Of a stretch of 64,000 nt of DNA, positions 48,915 through 60,733 are shown piece by piece. Source of the stretch: Crotophaga sulcirostris (Eukaryota > Chordata > Aves > Cuculiformes > Crotophagidae); assembly GCA_013397455.1 (NCBI GenBank), contig VYZB01000340.1, forward strand, positions 556,685-620,684, given 5' to 3'. A program made the position numbers and the translations under genes. Numbering within the stretch: position 1 is the first letter of the stretch; each line of letters starts with the position of its first letter. The notes beneath the pieces are model-generated. The model worked only from the letters and a program-made list of their open reading frames with translations, had not been told where the DNA came from and ran no database searches.

Positions 48915-49009
48915 GTGATGGGTTGGTGTTAGTGTTAGGCTATAGGTTGAACTCAATGATCTCAGAGGTCCTTTCCAACCTTGTAATACTGTAATACTGT
49001 GATACTGTG
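48915..49009 (+). mobile_element. CR1 LINE 3' end, 95-bp fragment
   Basis: Only the last 95 bases of a CR1 element. They are nearly identical to 7,624-7,716 (GATGGGTTGGTGTTAGTGTT, then TCAGAGGTCCTTTCCAACC) and end in the same octamer tail, here TAATACTG and TGATACTG variants. The ORF2 coding part is absent, so it is extremely 5'-truncated. It shares subfamily and probably age with the copy at 7,171-7,718. Confidence 0.93.
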
Positions 49010-49919
49010 AAAGTTGTCATTGTCTTTGTCTTCCTGTGCATTAGGATTTCCTGAAAATGACATTGTATGGAGTAACAAACTTTTTATTTTTAGTGAAAAC
49101 AGGGCAAGACATGAATTACTTAGAGGGTTCCTAAAAGTACTTGCAGATATTTTATACTGAAAAATATGAAATTGTTAATTTTGCCATACAGTATGCAATT
49201 TTAGGCAGGAGAGAGAATGATTGGTTATTTGTTGTTGAATTTTTTTCTTCTTTTTTTTGTTATGGAGTTGATGCTGTATCCAGCACTCAAGTGAAGTAGC
49301 ACAAATAAAAATTCAATGTTTTCCAAATAAACTAGTCTTTAATTGATTTTCTCAGTAAGGACTTCTTCCACCTCCACACTAATAAGCATTCTTCTGTGCT
49401 TCAACTAGCTACCCACTCACTTTCTTTCTTTAAAGAATCAGCTGTCCCAATTACCATTGAGAATTTTCTGTCTCTCATTATATTTGGAGCAGCAGGCAGT
49501 TTAATCAGGTGGTGATCAGTGTAACATTACAGAAAATGACCTTTAGGAACTGTATCTCACAAATCTGGATACTCTGTTTTATCAAACATACTTTTAGTGT
49601 TTAGTTATTTTACAATTCTCTTTGGAAAAAAAGTGACTTGTAAACAGGGCTGGTATGTGTTAAAAAGTACAAAAATATATTTTTCTATGCATTATATGTC
49701 TTTAATTTGGAGTGTCATCTCTTCCATGTCGAGCAAATATAACATTCCCCCTCCCACCCCCTCAATTTGGACAAGTTTAAATCAAACATGGAGCTCACTG
49801 AGGGTGCAGGACGTTGGCTACAGCATCGTTCTTCAGATGAAAGCCACATTCTAAGTTTTTTTTTTCCCCTAGTCGGGGTATCGTCTCCCATTTCTGTCAA
49901 AGAAGGAACCTTCCTGCAG

Positions 49920-50180
49920 ACGGAAGTTTTATGTTACGAGTTGTGACTCAGAGCATCTCCGTGGGCTGTGGGAGCGGAGCTGAGGCGTCCGTGGGAGCTG
50001 CAGAGTGGAGGGTGGTGCAGCAGCTGTCTCCCCAGCCTTCTGCAGGGCTTGGTGGGCTCTGCCGCACAGCCAGGGACACGCCGGCTCGAGCAGTTCCTGG
50101 GAGCCCTTTTCCAGAAATCCCTGGAGACTTAGGGCATTGCTGTGTCAAAAAAGTCTTTCAGCTAGGGCAGGTATATAAAG
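49920..50180 (+). promoter_or_regulatory. CpG-richer patch with downstream TATA box, candidate promoter
   Basis: From about 49,920 to 50,110 there are about ten CpGs and a G+C share near 60 percent by eye, in a region that otherwise has almost no CpG. TATATAAA at 50,172-50,179 is a perfect TATA box sitting just past the patch. Together they could be a plus-strand core promoter with start near 50,200, or a piece of an unrecognised retroviral LTR. No open frame of note follows directly. The length is short for a CpG island. Confidence 0.25.
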
Positions 50181-50812
50181 TAGGAAAGCTACCAGACCAA
50201 AAAGAGTTTTATGATGGCATAGTATAGTTTGGCGTAATTGTAATGAAGCTAAGCCATTTGGTCTGATTGCTGTCTGTGTTCAGTAGGAGCTGGTAAATTT
50301 TAGCCATCCTAATAAAAATGCAAATTTAGTTTTCAGTTGGGCAAATTTAGTTATATAGTGCAACCAAGATGAAAACCCTTTCCCTTGTGCTCAGATCACA
50401 AATCTGTTTTTTGTAGTTCCCATTCATGAGCATACAAGCATATGTAGTCTTTAAAAAATCTGGAATTGGCTGCCTAACCTTTAGACTCAAACCCCTAAAC
50501 ATAACAAGACTTGTTATGGAAAATCCAAACCAGTTAAAGCTGTCCACGAATATGCCATTTGGAGGCTCAAAATGTAAGAGTCTGCCTAACACAAGGTGAA
50601 TAACAAGTTGGATAGGTAGGATTTGACTTCTGAGAGAGTGCATGTATTCCTTTTCTCCCCTAGCACTAATGTAAATTGGGTGTATGCCCCATGGTATAAG
50701 ATTCAGTGCACTTTGTATTTCTTAGACTCTGCATGCTCTGAGGATCTAAATATCTTTTCATACTGTATTACATTGAGATACGTAGCGCAACATTATTTAA
50801 CATGGCCAACCA

Positions 50813-50836
50813 GAAAGAAAGAAAGAAAGAAAGAAA
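50813..50836 (+). repeat. (GAAA)n microsatellite
   Basis: Six perfect GAAA units are seen directly. Confidence 0.92.
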
Positions 50837-52592
50837 TTACACCCTTTTCTGTGCATACCTATCTCTGAATTCCTTTAACGTCATCATCATGTGTTTCTTC
50901 AGATAGGCCTCTCACATATCTGCATCAGAAATACAAAAATATTTATTTCAAGGAGGCAGGACTATGAGTACATTGTAAGAGAGGTAGCTTAGAAGTGTTA
51001 CTGCTATAGCAGTTCTGCTTCAGTTTTGCCAATGAAATCTGAATCTGTTCCTTGCACTGCCAGGCTACTCTTTGGTGGGGTGGGATGAGAAGCAGAAAAG
51101 GCCTTGATTCTGTGTAAGCACTCCTCAGCAACAATGAAAACATCCCTGTGATATCAGCACTGTTTACAGTGCAAACCCAGAACATAGCCCCATAGCAGCT
51201 ACAATGAGGAAAATTATCTCAGCCAAGACCAGACACCTTTCGTATTTTCCAAGTACATATCCAGGAAGAAAATTTGACATCGAATTTAAGACTCTTTTTA
51301 ATTCTCACTGAATTAAATTTTCTTTCAGTTACTGAATAACAAAAATTTTCAGCAAAATGAGCCTCAGGAGAGAGGCAATACTCAAGAGCAACACAGTGGA
51401 AATTAAAACTCAAAACTTTCAATGGCTGCTTATCTAAAAAGAAGTGGGTTACCTTCACTGTCTTCTGGATTGTAAATCACTTTTACAAAATATAAAACTA
51501 GAGCATTAAAAAAACTAGACACTGATACTCACAAAGTACTGACATATCTTGAATATTTTAGGATTCTGCTCTGAGCTGTTGTCTCTAAGCAACACATCAG
51601 ACAGTGTTGCACTGTTTCATATGACTATAAAAATATATATATTTTTTCACCTAAATAGTGAGGTTGCTAAAACCTTTGAAGACACCTCTGTTAAATGGTG
51701 GATAATTGGTAAAAGCCAGAAGATCGATATCTAATTGGTTTGACTCCTCACTATGAGACTCAACTGGGAACGCTGCTCATCAAAAACTCACTCTGAAAGG
51801 GGGGAAAAAAGGTAAGATTAAGAAACAGTATGTTTTTAATATCTTACAGCACCTAAAATTATCTTTTTTAAAAAAAAATATTTTGTTAAGTAGACCATGG
51901 TTTTAAGCACGTACCTTTATCCTTATTCAGAGATGTGAATTACTGAGTGCGTGGCAAGAGATGAATTGAAGAAAGGTCTGGAGGGAATTTGCAGATGTCC
52001 TAGTCATGAGAAACTTTGCAAAAATCTTGTGAAGCTGCCCACAGATTTGAAGCTGTGAGAAATCTGAAATGCCATGGATGATTATGTCGCTACTTAAAAT
52101 TGCTGAGGTTAATGGACTACATGGTAGGTATTATAAATGTCACTTAACTGCACTGCTTTTACAGAACAGAGTTTTCCTCTTCTAATAATGTTAATTATGA
52201 AGCATACGTATTCTGAGACAACATAATGGATGCTATTGTTCCATTTATGAAAACACTTGATGTTTATCAGTGCTAGTGAAGGACAGCATACTGCACTATT
52301 CTGCTGTACTTAGTTTTAAATTGTACATAATATGATGGTACTTCAGATACCTTTTTTTTGCATGCCAGTAGAACATCACAACTTTCTTCTTCACATTAGA
52401 ACTTACAGTAAAAAAATGTTCTCACTTTTATTATAGTTAAGAATGCAAAGTACACCTCATGAAACGCTTTCATTATTTAGGAAAATGAATGAAGACTTTC
52501 TTCAGCTTGGTGATTATTCTTTCTGAAGAAAATCGGTCATCTTCAATATCTGAATGTTTCTAATTATTGGTTTGTTTGCTTTTTCCCAACAG

Positions 52593-52855
52593 GTCTCCTG
52601 TCTTTTATGCTCTGAAGAACTAATTTGGACTACATCAAGACAAAGCAAACTTACCAAACGTCATGCAACTAGTGGCATGGGCATAAGAGTTGTTAAATAG
52701 GCAGCTACAGAGGGTAGAATTCTGCGTTCAGATCAGTCTTAACTCCTACCTCTTCCTTTCCTTTTTCTCTAGGAAACACAGATGAGAGCCTTTCAGTTTT
52801 GTCCTAGATAAACAAATATGTATGTCTTAATAAAGACCACTGAAAATTTGTATTT
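52593..52855 (+). other. Candidate terminal exon with poly(A) signal
   Basis: A strong acceptor (TTTGCTTTTTCCCAACAG, AG at 52,591-52,592) opens the segment. A second, even better pyrimidine tract ends in CTCTAG at 52,773, which would give a shorter version starting at 52,774. AATAAA lies at 52,829-52,834, and GT-rich sequence after about 52,848 fits a cleavage downstream element. From the first acceptor, phase 0 is open for 35 codons to a TAG at about 52,700; from the second, two frames stay open for 10-12 codons and then stop. It could end a protein gene or a noncoding RNA. No upstream exon is proven. Confidence 0.3.
52829..52834 (+). terminator. AATAAA polyadenylation signal (candidate)
   Basis: Canonical hexamer followed 15-45 bases later by T/GT-rich sequence, the usual arrangement of a cleavage and polyadenylation site. 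The hexamer alone is common in AT-rich DNA. It is listed because it lies in the right place behind two strong acceptors. Confidence 0.3.
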
Positions 52856-54486
52856 GTCAGTATTAGTGTTTTGTTCTTGTAATGAGCAAATGGAGCTGGG
52901 AGACAAAGACCTCTTTCACTGACATACATCACAAAGTTCCTTCTGCAGAATGATAAGATTTCATCAAGTATTTTTGCCTCTATGCAGAGAGATCGTACTC
53001 TAAGATTTGAATTATCCCCAGAATTTTAATGGGGCCCTCTCACCCCGGTATGATTGGTGCTGATTGTGTGGAAGTATCTCAACCCCCATGACCCACATTC
53101 AACTCACTGAAATATTTGGGATTGGAAAGGATTTTTCATTTAGTGTTATGACAGCAAAATTTAGAATATAATAGAGATTGGCCACTCCTCACTGTTTCAG
53201 GAGCTTAAGATCCCTTTTCTGTAGCATGTAAATCGTACCAAATCCAAATCCTAACTGGTTCAAAGTAATGTACAAATTCTAACAGTTTTGTCATTTGAGC
53301 TTCATTTAGCCATTTTTGAAATACCACAAATAAAACACTCCCTGCCTCTACCTTGCAAGCAGGGAAGAATTAATTTGGAGACATGTGCTTGAAGGTTTCC
53401 TCTACCGTTCATTGCTTTGAGGGACTAAATTACAGAAATTCCTATAATGTTCCACTCCCTTGTGCCCATCCCTAACAAACTTTTCTAAAAGGTTTAAGTT
53501 AATAATACTACAACAATAAAATTCACAGGTATTATTAATCTCCTTATTCAATTGCTGTCTGTCCTGTGAGTACTTCCAGACTGGAAAAAGGAGAAAATTC
53601 TCTCTTTGCACTAGTGTGGCAAAAAAGGGCACACTAATCACATATATTAACAGATTGATTTAAAGACATACCTCAAAAACGGTGGATATAGTAAAAGTGA
53701 AAATAATAATTCAAGAATGACTGTGGAAACTGTAGATATTAAGTATGCCTAAAGCATTCCAGTTGGGGAAGAATCCCATTGGGTGCTTCATCTGCTTGTT
53801 CTCAGTGAATGTGTGGTTTTGGCTTCCTTTGAATGCTCTGTCTGCTAAGGAAAAAAAGGAACCAAAGTGCAAGTGGTGTTTCCTGAACTGAGAAATATCT
53901 TTGAGCTTTTTACACATGCACCTTTTGAAAATGTCTTTGTAATCCACAGTTCTAATTTGGCTTGGACTCAGTCTTCTGTGACACATCTTTGAAGTTGTTT
54001 TGAGTTAGAAATATATAAATATATATGGTTCGGTACTGGCTGAAAATGTTCTTATTGCTGGTAGTCTGTGTAAGATGAATCCAGTTCCTGAAAAATGTCA
54101 TTGTAATAGAAAGAAATGTATTAAATTTTATTATTTTCAGAGAAAGATCGTTTTCTGAGCCCAGTAAGGCTTGTCTTGCCACCTCATTTAGAAGGGTGGC
54201 CCCATTAACCCTCATGATGTAGGAAGTATGAGCAAAGGCTGCTGCTGCTGTTAGTGCTCTTTTGGATAAAAGCAGTCTAAGAGTCTGGAAAGTGCAGGCT
54301 TAGTTTCTCTTTCATTATTATTGAAAGCAGGCATGCTCTATAATGGTGTCCTGTAGGGAAAAAAGTTCCCTTCCTATATCTCATTATCCCAGAGCTTTTG
54401 CATCGTTGCTACAGATGCCCAGCCCTGCAGCTGGACTGGGGCACCACCCTGCCTGCCCTGGGATCTCGGGCTGCTGTGATGAACAT

Positions 54487-54650
54487 TTTAGAATAGAATG
54501 GAACAGAACAGAACAGGGCAGAGTAGAGTAGAACAGAATGGAATAGATTAATTTCTTTTGGATCATCTAGTCCAGCTTCCTGACCAAATTCAGAGCTGAC
54601 CAAAAGTTAAAGCATGTTATTAAGGGCAAGCATGTTACTAAGGGTCTATA
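54487..54650 (-). mobile_element. CR1 LINE 3' end fragment with expanded pentamer tail
   Basis: On the plus strand the locus starts with a run of GAACA/GAATA/GAGTA units (about 54,490-54,545), an expanded and mutated form of the CR1 terminal repeat. GGATCATCTAGTCCAGCTTC follows, the reverse of the CR1 3' UTR signature that other copies show as GATGATC. The element therefore lies on the minus strand. Within it, an 18-base unit AAGCATGTTATTAAGGGC is tandemly duplicated with two changes (54,610-54,627 and 54,628-54,645). ORF2 sequence is not reached. Confidence 0.75.
54490..54545 (+). repeat. GAAYA-type pentamer repeat
   Basis: About eleven imperfect five-base units (GAATG, GAACA, GAGTA and similar) are seen directly. 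They form the outer end of the minus-strand CR1 fragment. Confidence 0.85.
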
Positions 54651-56023
54651 TACTTGCATATACTTAACCTATGTACTTTCCTCAGCAACTCCTTGAAGCC
54701 AACAGATTATGGCTACAATTTTTTAAGGAATTAAAGGGCAGTTATAAAAACATGGGAATAACAAAGTATTTTACAGAACTCTGTGCTGTGAAGCGTGGGA
54801 TAGAAATGGTTGTACGTAACCTTTCTTTTCCCTGTTGACTGTATCGCACATATTGTCACTGCAACTGCAGTTGAAGACTATGTTGTGCACTGAATGCTTT
54901 GCAGTCACTCTGGAGTCATCACTAGGTGTTGAACCCTGAAAGTTCTGTGAGGATGTCTCTGTCACTGAATTCAAGAAGTTTGTGCTAGCCCCAGATGTGT
55001 TTAGTGTTTAGACTGATGCTTAGGAAAATTCCCATCAAACAAGATAATCTTGCTGTCTTGAGCTACGCAGGAGAAACCATTAATGTTCAATGTACGAATT
55101 CAGAAATGAACTCTGTGTTATGAAATGTAGAAGCGTAGCTCTTCATTTACTAGTTTTTGAAAGCTAGGAAGTTAAATGGAAGGAAAAAGATTAAGTTCTT
55201 ACTGTTATCAGCACACAAAGTATAATGTAATATGCCATCAATTTACCTCATTCAGTGGGTTTTAAAAGTTTCTATCTTAAAAGTCAGTGACGTGAGACTA
55301 TTTCTGTGCTACCTTTTGTGGAACTCTTAGTCTGAGGAGCCGTAGGATTCTAGATCATAAGAAAATCACTGAGCTCCTTCCAGTAGCTGGAAAGTCTGTC
55401 ATTTGCTTCCCTGTCTGTCTCACAAATCTCTGTATCATTTCTATACTGAATTCATCTAAAGTCACCCAGGAGACAGGAACATGGTTTCCCAATTGGCAGC
55501 TGGTTAATGGCATCTGTTTTTCATCCAGAGGCTATGGGATTTGACTCTGTAGTTCTTGGAAATATATAGTCTCTCCAAGCATCCATATCTCTTCTTAGGA
55601 AATAACAATTAAAAAAAATATATTCACAAAGATATTTTAGGGGTTATGTAATTAATGTTTTGAGTAGCTTAATGCAGAAACACTTTCTATGATTAAGTAC
55701 TGCTTTAAGTAATTAGATTAGGAATTTGATAATGTTCTTTGTGGGCTCCTGCTGTGGTTCATTTAGAAGAATGCTGTTTGGTCTTCCTATGGCAGTATAA
55801 AGGACGGTGTGCCCAGAACACAGCCACAGCCATTATCTGAGCCCCTTCAAACGAGACAGGGCTCATTAGCTATCAGAGAAGTTCAGTTTCTTTGTATATA
55901 AAAATGGTGGAACCCAGAGGAAGTATTGGAGCTGTTCAGTGGGACTGTGTACATGACTGTCCATGATTTAATAGCAATTGACTGTTTTCCTAGTACTCCT
56001 CTTGGTCCTTCAGACTAATTGAC
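54651..56023. other. Non-coding stretch, no gene recognised
   Basis: About 1.4 kb of unique-looking sequence with short frames only. I see no repeat or regulatory feature worth naming. Confidence 0.6.
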
Positions 56024-57460
56024 CGGATACCTGGCTGTGGGTGTTGTCTATCTAGACTTTAGTAAATCCTTGAACACTGTTTCTCTTGGAGAAACTGGCT
56101 GCTTATGTCTTGAACAGGTGTACTTTTCACTGGATAAAAAACTGGCTGGATGACTGGACCAAAAGAGTGGTGGTGAGTGGCGTTATCCAGTTGGCATTTG
56201 CTCACAAGTGATGTTCCCCAGGACTCAGTGTTGGGGCCAGTTCTGCTTAATATGTTTATTAATGATTTGGATAAGGGGGTTGAATGCTCCCTCAGTGAGT
56301 TTGCAGATGACACCAAGTTCAGCAGGAGTGTTCATCTGCTTGAGTGAAGGAAGGCTCTACAGACAGATCTGGACAGGCTGGATCCCAGGTAAATTGTATG
56401 AGGTTCAACAATGGAAGTGCTGAGTCCTGCACTTGGATCACAACAGCCCCATGCAATGCCACAAACTTGTGGAGAAGCGGCTGGAAAGCTGCTCGGTGGA
56501 AAAGAATTTGGGAGTGCTGGTTGACAGCCAGCTGAATGTGAGCCAGCAGTGTGCCCAGATGGCCAAGAAGGCCAATGGCATCCTGGCTTGCATCAGAAAT
56601 AATGTGGTGAGCAGGAGTAGATTAGTAATTGTCCATCTGTACTCAGCGCTGGTGAGGCCACACCTCAAATGTCATGTTCAGTTTTGGATCCCTCACTACA
56701 AGAAGCTGTAAACACTTTTGGGGGTAAAAAAGCCCTGCAGAGGGATCTTGACAGATTGGAGGGCTGGACAATCTCCAACTGCATGAAATTTAACAAGGGC
56801 AAGTGCCACGTTCTGCACCTGGGACATGGCAACCTTGGACACATGTACAGACTGGGGAGTGAGAGGCTGGAGAGCAGCCCTACGGAGAGGGACCTTGGGC
56901 TTCTGGTCGATGGCAAGTTGGACATGAGCCAACAGTGAGCCCTGGCAGCCAAGAGGGCCAACTGTGTCCTGGGGTGCATCAAGCACAGCATTGCCAGCCG
57001 GTCAATGGAGGTGATTGTCCTGCTCTGCTCTGCAGTGGTGCAGCCCCACCTGTTAAGGTACAATGATCCATACTTGCTTTTGGCTCGATTACTAACCGTT
57101 GTACCATCATAGTCAGGGATGAGGGGAAACCTTATCGCTCTCTACAACTACCTGAAAGGAGGTTGTAGTGAGGCACATGTCTGGCTCTTCTCCCAACTAA
57201 CAAGCGTTAGAAGAGGAAATGGCATCAAGTTGCACCAGATCAGGTTTAGATTGGAGATGAGAAAAAAATTCTTCACAGAAAGGGTTGTCAAGCATTGGAA
57301 CAGGTTGCCCATGGAAGTGGTTGGGTCACCATGCCTGGAGGTATTTAAAAGATATGCAGATGTGGCATTTAGGGACATGGTTTAGTCGTGGACTTGGCTG
57401 TGTTATGTTATGGTTGGACACAATGATTTTTTACAACCAAAATGATTCTGTGTTTCCATG
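56024..57460 (+). mobile_element. Patchwork CR1 LINE locus (three plus-strand pieces)
   Basis: Piece 1 (56,024-56,711) runs from RT motif A (VVYLDFSK) past motif C (FADDTK, FADD at 56,300-56,311) to the FWIPHYKK word. Piece 2 (about 56,728-57,052) steps back in element order to the [12 protein letters not shown] word just after motif C and ends near the QPHL word. It belongs to the subfamily of the 39.4-kb copy ([23 protein letters not shown]). After a 60-base unrelated spacer, piece 3 (57,113-57,460) gives the C-terminal tail and an ATTCTGTG-like end. Piece 3 could be the 3' part of piece 1, with about 130 bases lost between. No piece is functional. Confidence 0.92.
57119..57385 (+). pseudogene. 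CR1 ORF2 C-terminal remnant, 88 codons
   Basis: This is the longest tail remnant in the window. It starts at the [14 protein letters not shown] word and runs through [16 protein letters not shown] and LEVFKRY to the normal stop. It lies in the last piece of the patchwork locus. The Met is internal to ORF2. Confidence 0.85.
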
Positions 57461-58824
57461 AGTCAAAAGTTAAAGTGCATCTGCTATAAATCTTGAGATA
57501 AAGTTTGGATGGATTTTACCAGATCTTGCCAACTGGTTGATTGTAGCGAGCTTGCATTCTTTTGGGGATACTGTATCAAAAGGAGACAACCAGAGTCAGG
57601 TCCATTACCTAAATTCCCATCTAACTGCAGAAATAAAAATAGTTGTATGAGGTTGTGAAAGTTTGTATATCTACACAATCATGGCTTCATTTTCCAAGCT
57701 TCTCTTTCCGATGAATATTGCAGATAGGGAGTATTAAGAAATGCGATGCTGACCGTGATGGTATAATGGTTAGTAATCATGTCAAAAGCAAGTAGGGATC
57801 ACTGTACCTTAACATTTCCAGAGTAAAGAAAACTCTTTGGTAAATATATCTGTTCTTCAATAAATGAAAGATAGAATTGCAGTCTTTTATGATAAACTTG
57901 AATAATCCACGTTCACACCAAACTCAGATTTCGAAGGCAGTGTCCTACAATTACATGGTCAAATGTGCATTTGGATAGGAAAAATAGAGAGTGGAGTATA
58001 ATTTTTGGTGAGAAAATGCTGCCTACCGTGGCTGTACTACACCTTAAAGAGAAAAGGGATGAGAGGTTATTTCTTGATACAGTGCAGATGTATCTCTTCT
58101 TCCAAACAGATAATCTTTTGCAACATGTGTTGTTTTGCACCTTGAGGCTACCACACTTACAAATGCCTCAAGTATTTGAGGAACTTCAGCCACAGGGATA
58201 GTTCCCTAGTGTCTAAAAATCACTGCCTTCTAGTTGTCGGTGGGTAGTCGCCTCTGAGCCTTAAATTTAGCCTTTTCATCTATGCATATGCTGAAACTCA
58301 GTTCTACTTTTAACTTTTCTCCACTTTACATCCGTTCAGTTGAGCTCATTTTCAGTTGTTAGCTCTCTGCCTGGTGGCTAGCATGATGGAGCCTGATTCC
58401 AGATTGTGGCTTCTAGATGCTATGGAAACAGAAATAAATATTTTTACCATTTTTTGTATGTCATATTATGTAAGTGCACTAGTAACAATGCATGGCACAG
58501 GGAATGCCGTAATTGCATGTGCTGTGCAGAGCTTACTCTTTGTTGCTTAGCAATTAAATGTATGCACGTAGCAGCAGCAGTGACAAAAATGCTAATAAAA
58601 GGTGACAAGTTATATCTCCAGAAAAAAATCAGAATTAAGAAAAAAATCTCTGACAAGATACAGGAGAAGCAGCAAATGGTACATACTGAGAGATCTTGTC
58701 CCTCCTGAAGGCAAGATCTTCAGGTACTGGCCACTAGAGGGGCTGAGATGATGGGAATAGAAGGTATTCACATTTATAGCATGGGCTACAGACACACAGT
58801 TGTGCAAACAACATGGTAAGGCTT

Positions 58825-58851
58825 TTTGTTGTTGTTGTTGTTGCTGTTGTT
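58825..58851 (+). repeat. (TTG)n microsatellite, one interruption
   Basis: About nine TTG/TGT units with a single C interruption are seen directly. Confidence 0.9.
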
Positions 58852-60210
58852 CCTTTATTATTTGTACATATATTTCTCTGTAAAACGTCTAGAAACCTGT
58901 TCTGTTTCCTTTGTTTCATTTTTCTCAGTGTTCAGGTTTGCAGATTTTTCACAGCACCTCTTTCAATCGAATTTCTGACTTTCCTAGCAGATCCTTATGT
59001 CACAGTATAAGGTTTTATTTATTTATATAACATGATGCAACCTATTGTTACTGTAAACAGATTTATTTATAAAATTGGTACTTTAGGAATAACAAACGGC
59101 TTCATGTATTTTTTCTTTTAAACTGAGAGCAAACATGAGGCAGAGGAACTGCGTTGTAGGCTGCAATTCTCAAAAAAGCCCAGCATTTTAAGACTCCTTT
59201 CTTTCTGGAATTTGTATGTTTAACCTTTCGCTTCTTCTCTCTGCTCTTCAGTCTTCTTCCAAAATCTCTGTCACTTGCATTGTGCTCAGGATGTGCACTG
59301 CTTCTTCGACTGGTTAATACTTATTAAAACACTCACTTTGCTGTGGGTAAACATAGATTGTCAGGCTTATTTTAGAGCTTTTTCGGAACCAGCTTGACAC
59401 ATTGTTGCATGAAATTCTTTTCATTACATTAAGCGAATCATTTTACAGACTGGAAGTAATTTCTCTTAAATTGTCTATTAACATCTGTGATATTTAGCAA
59501 ATATTTCTACTTATGTACAGGATTTCAATACTTTTTCTTCTAGCAATTCTTTTTGATTTTTTCAGAGCTTTCCCTCATTAGATTTCTGCTCATCAAAGTG
59601 CTGATTCTGCACTTGACTGTCTGCCTGCATAGTGAATTGCAGGATCTGGGCCCAATTTTGATCTATTTATATTATAGTCCATTTTATTTGAACTGAATAC
59701 AAGTACTAGTTCAGCTGTACTTGCTTTCAGCATTATCTCAAGTTGTAACAAATCATCAGACAGTCCATTTGGAGTTTGACGGGCTTTGCTGAAACTCCTG
59801 TATTTTTGGTCTGGTGCTATTGAGAAATACTGCTATTTATCAAACAAAAGTAGTCTAACTCTTAGTTTGGTTTGACTATCCCAGTTCCCTGCCCTGTGCC
59901 GTAGCAAATAAGGTGGACTCTGAATCACTGCAGATGAGGTTGTATTCTGTGTAAATAAAATGAATCAAACTTCTTTTAATTAATGTACTATATCTCTTAA
60001 GAAATAAAAATGAAAACATACAGTAAAAATAATGATGACAAATCAGAACATTGCTCGTCTTCTCTTCCCTGGCTTCTTTATGAGTGTATTGATAGAGTAT
60101 AATTGAGATAACTCTGTACTCGGAGCAATGCTGCCAAATGATGCAAGCAGGAAAAGGCTGCTTAAAGAGATTTTTTTGAGCTAGTCCACTTTATGTTCAC
60201 TTCCCATATG

Positions 60211-60227
60211 TTTTTTTTTTTTTTTTT
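60211..60227 (+). repeat. Poly-T run (17)
   Basis: Seventeen uninterrupted Ts. No retroposed body is recognised on the upstream side, so it is not assigned to an element. Confidence 0.9.
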
Positions 60228-60733
60228 CAAAAAGGATACTTTTAGCATGAGGTAAGCAAATAAAAATTATCCCATACAGATGAAACTATATCTCAACTTC
60301 AAGCCAGCTAGGGTAAGTAAATGATAGTGCAAGATAGAAAGGGAGTAGAAGAGCAACAGATCATTGTGCTAAAACATCTTGTGTGCGTTTGGTTCTGACC
60401 TTTTTAATGAGATGATTTACAACTTATTCAGTAAATTGATTGAAACATCTGGAAGAGGAAAGATTTTAACCCACTGGGTTGGTACAAAACCAAATTGCCC
60501 TGTTTTCTCTCTTCCCTTTTCCTCCTCCAGTAAATGTTATCATGGCAAAATAAGATTTGAGAGAATCAGTTGGATTTGTGAAGTACTTTTCTCCAAAGGC
60601 TGCATTTTGAAAGCTATTTCCAAATAAGCCTATTCAAAAGTAACAGAAATCTTTCCTGCCCTAGAAATACTTTTTAAACATATTTATGTATATTGCTTCC
60701 TTACTGAGTTACCTGCAATGACATGCAAACACG

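Larger units (their letters stand above)
49010..54486. other. Non-coding stretch with possible transcription-unit signals
   Basis: AT-rich DNA of 5.5 kb with no recognised coding gene. Listed separately: a CpG-richer patch followed by a TATA box (49,920-50,180), a GAAA microsatellite (50,813-50,836), and a terminal-exon-like segment with poly(A) signal (52,593-52,855). All point to the plus strand, but nothing shows that they are one unit. Confidence 0.5.
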
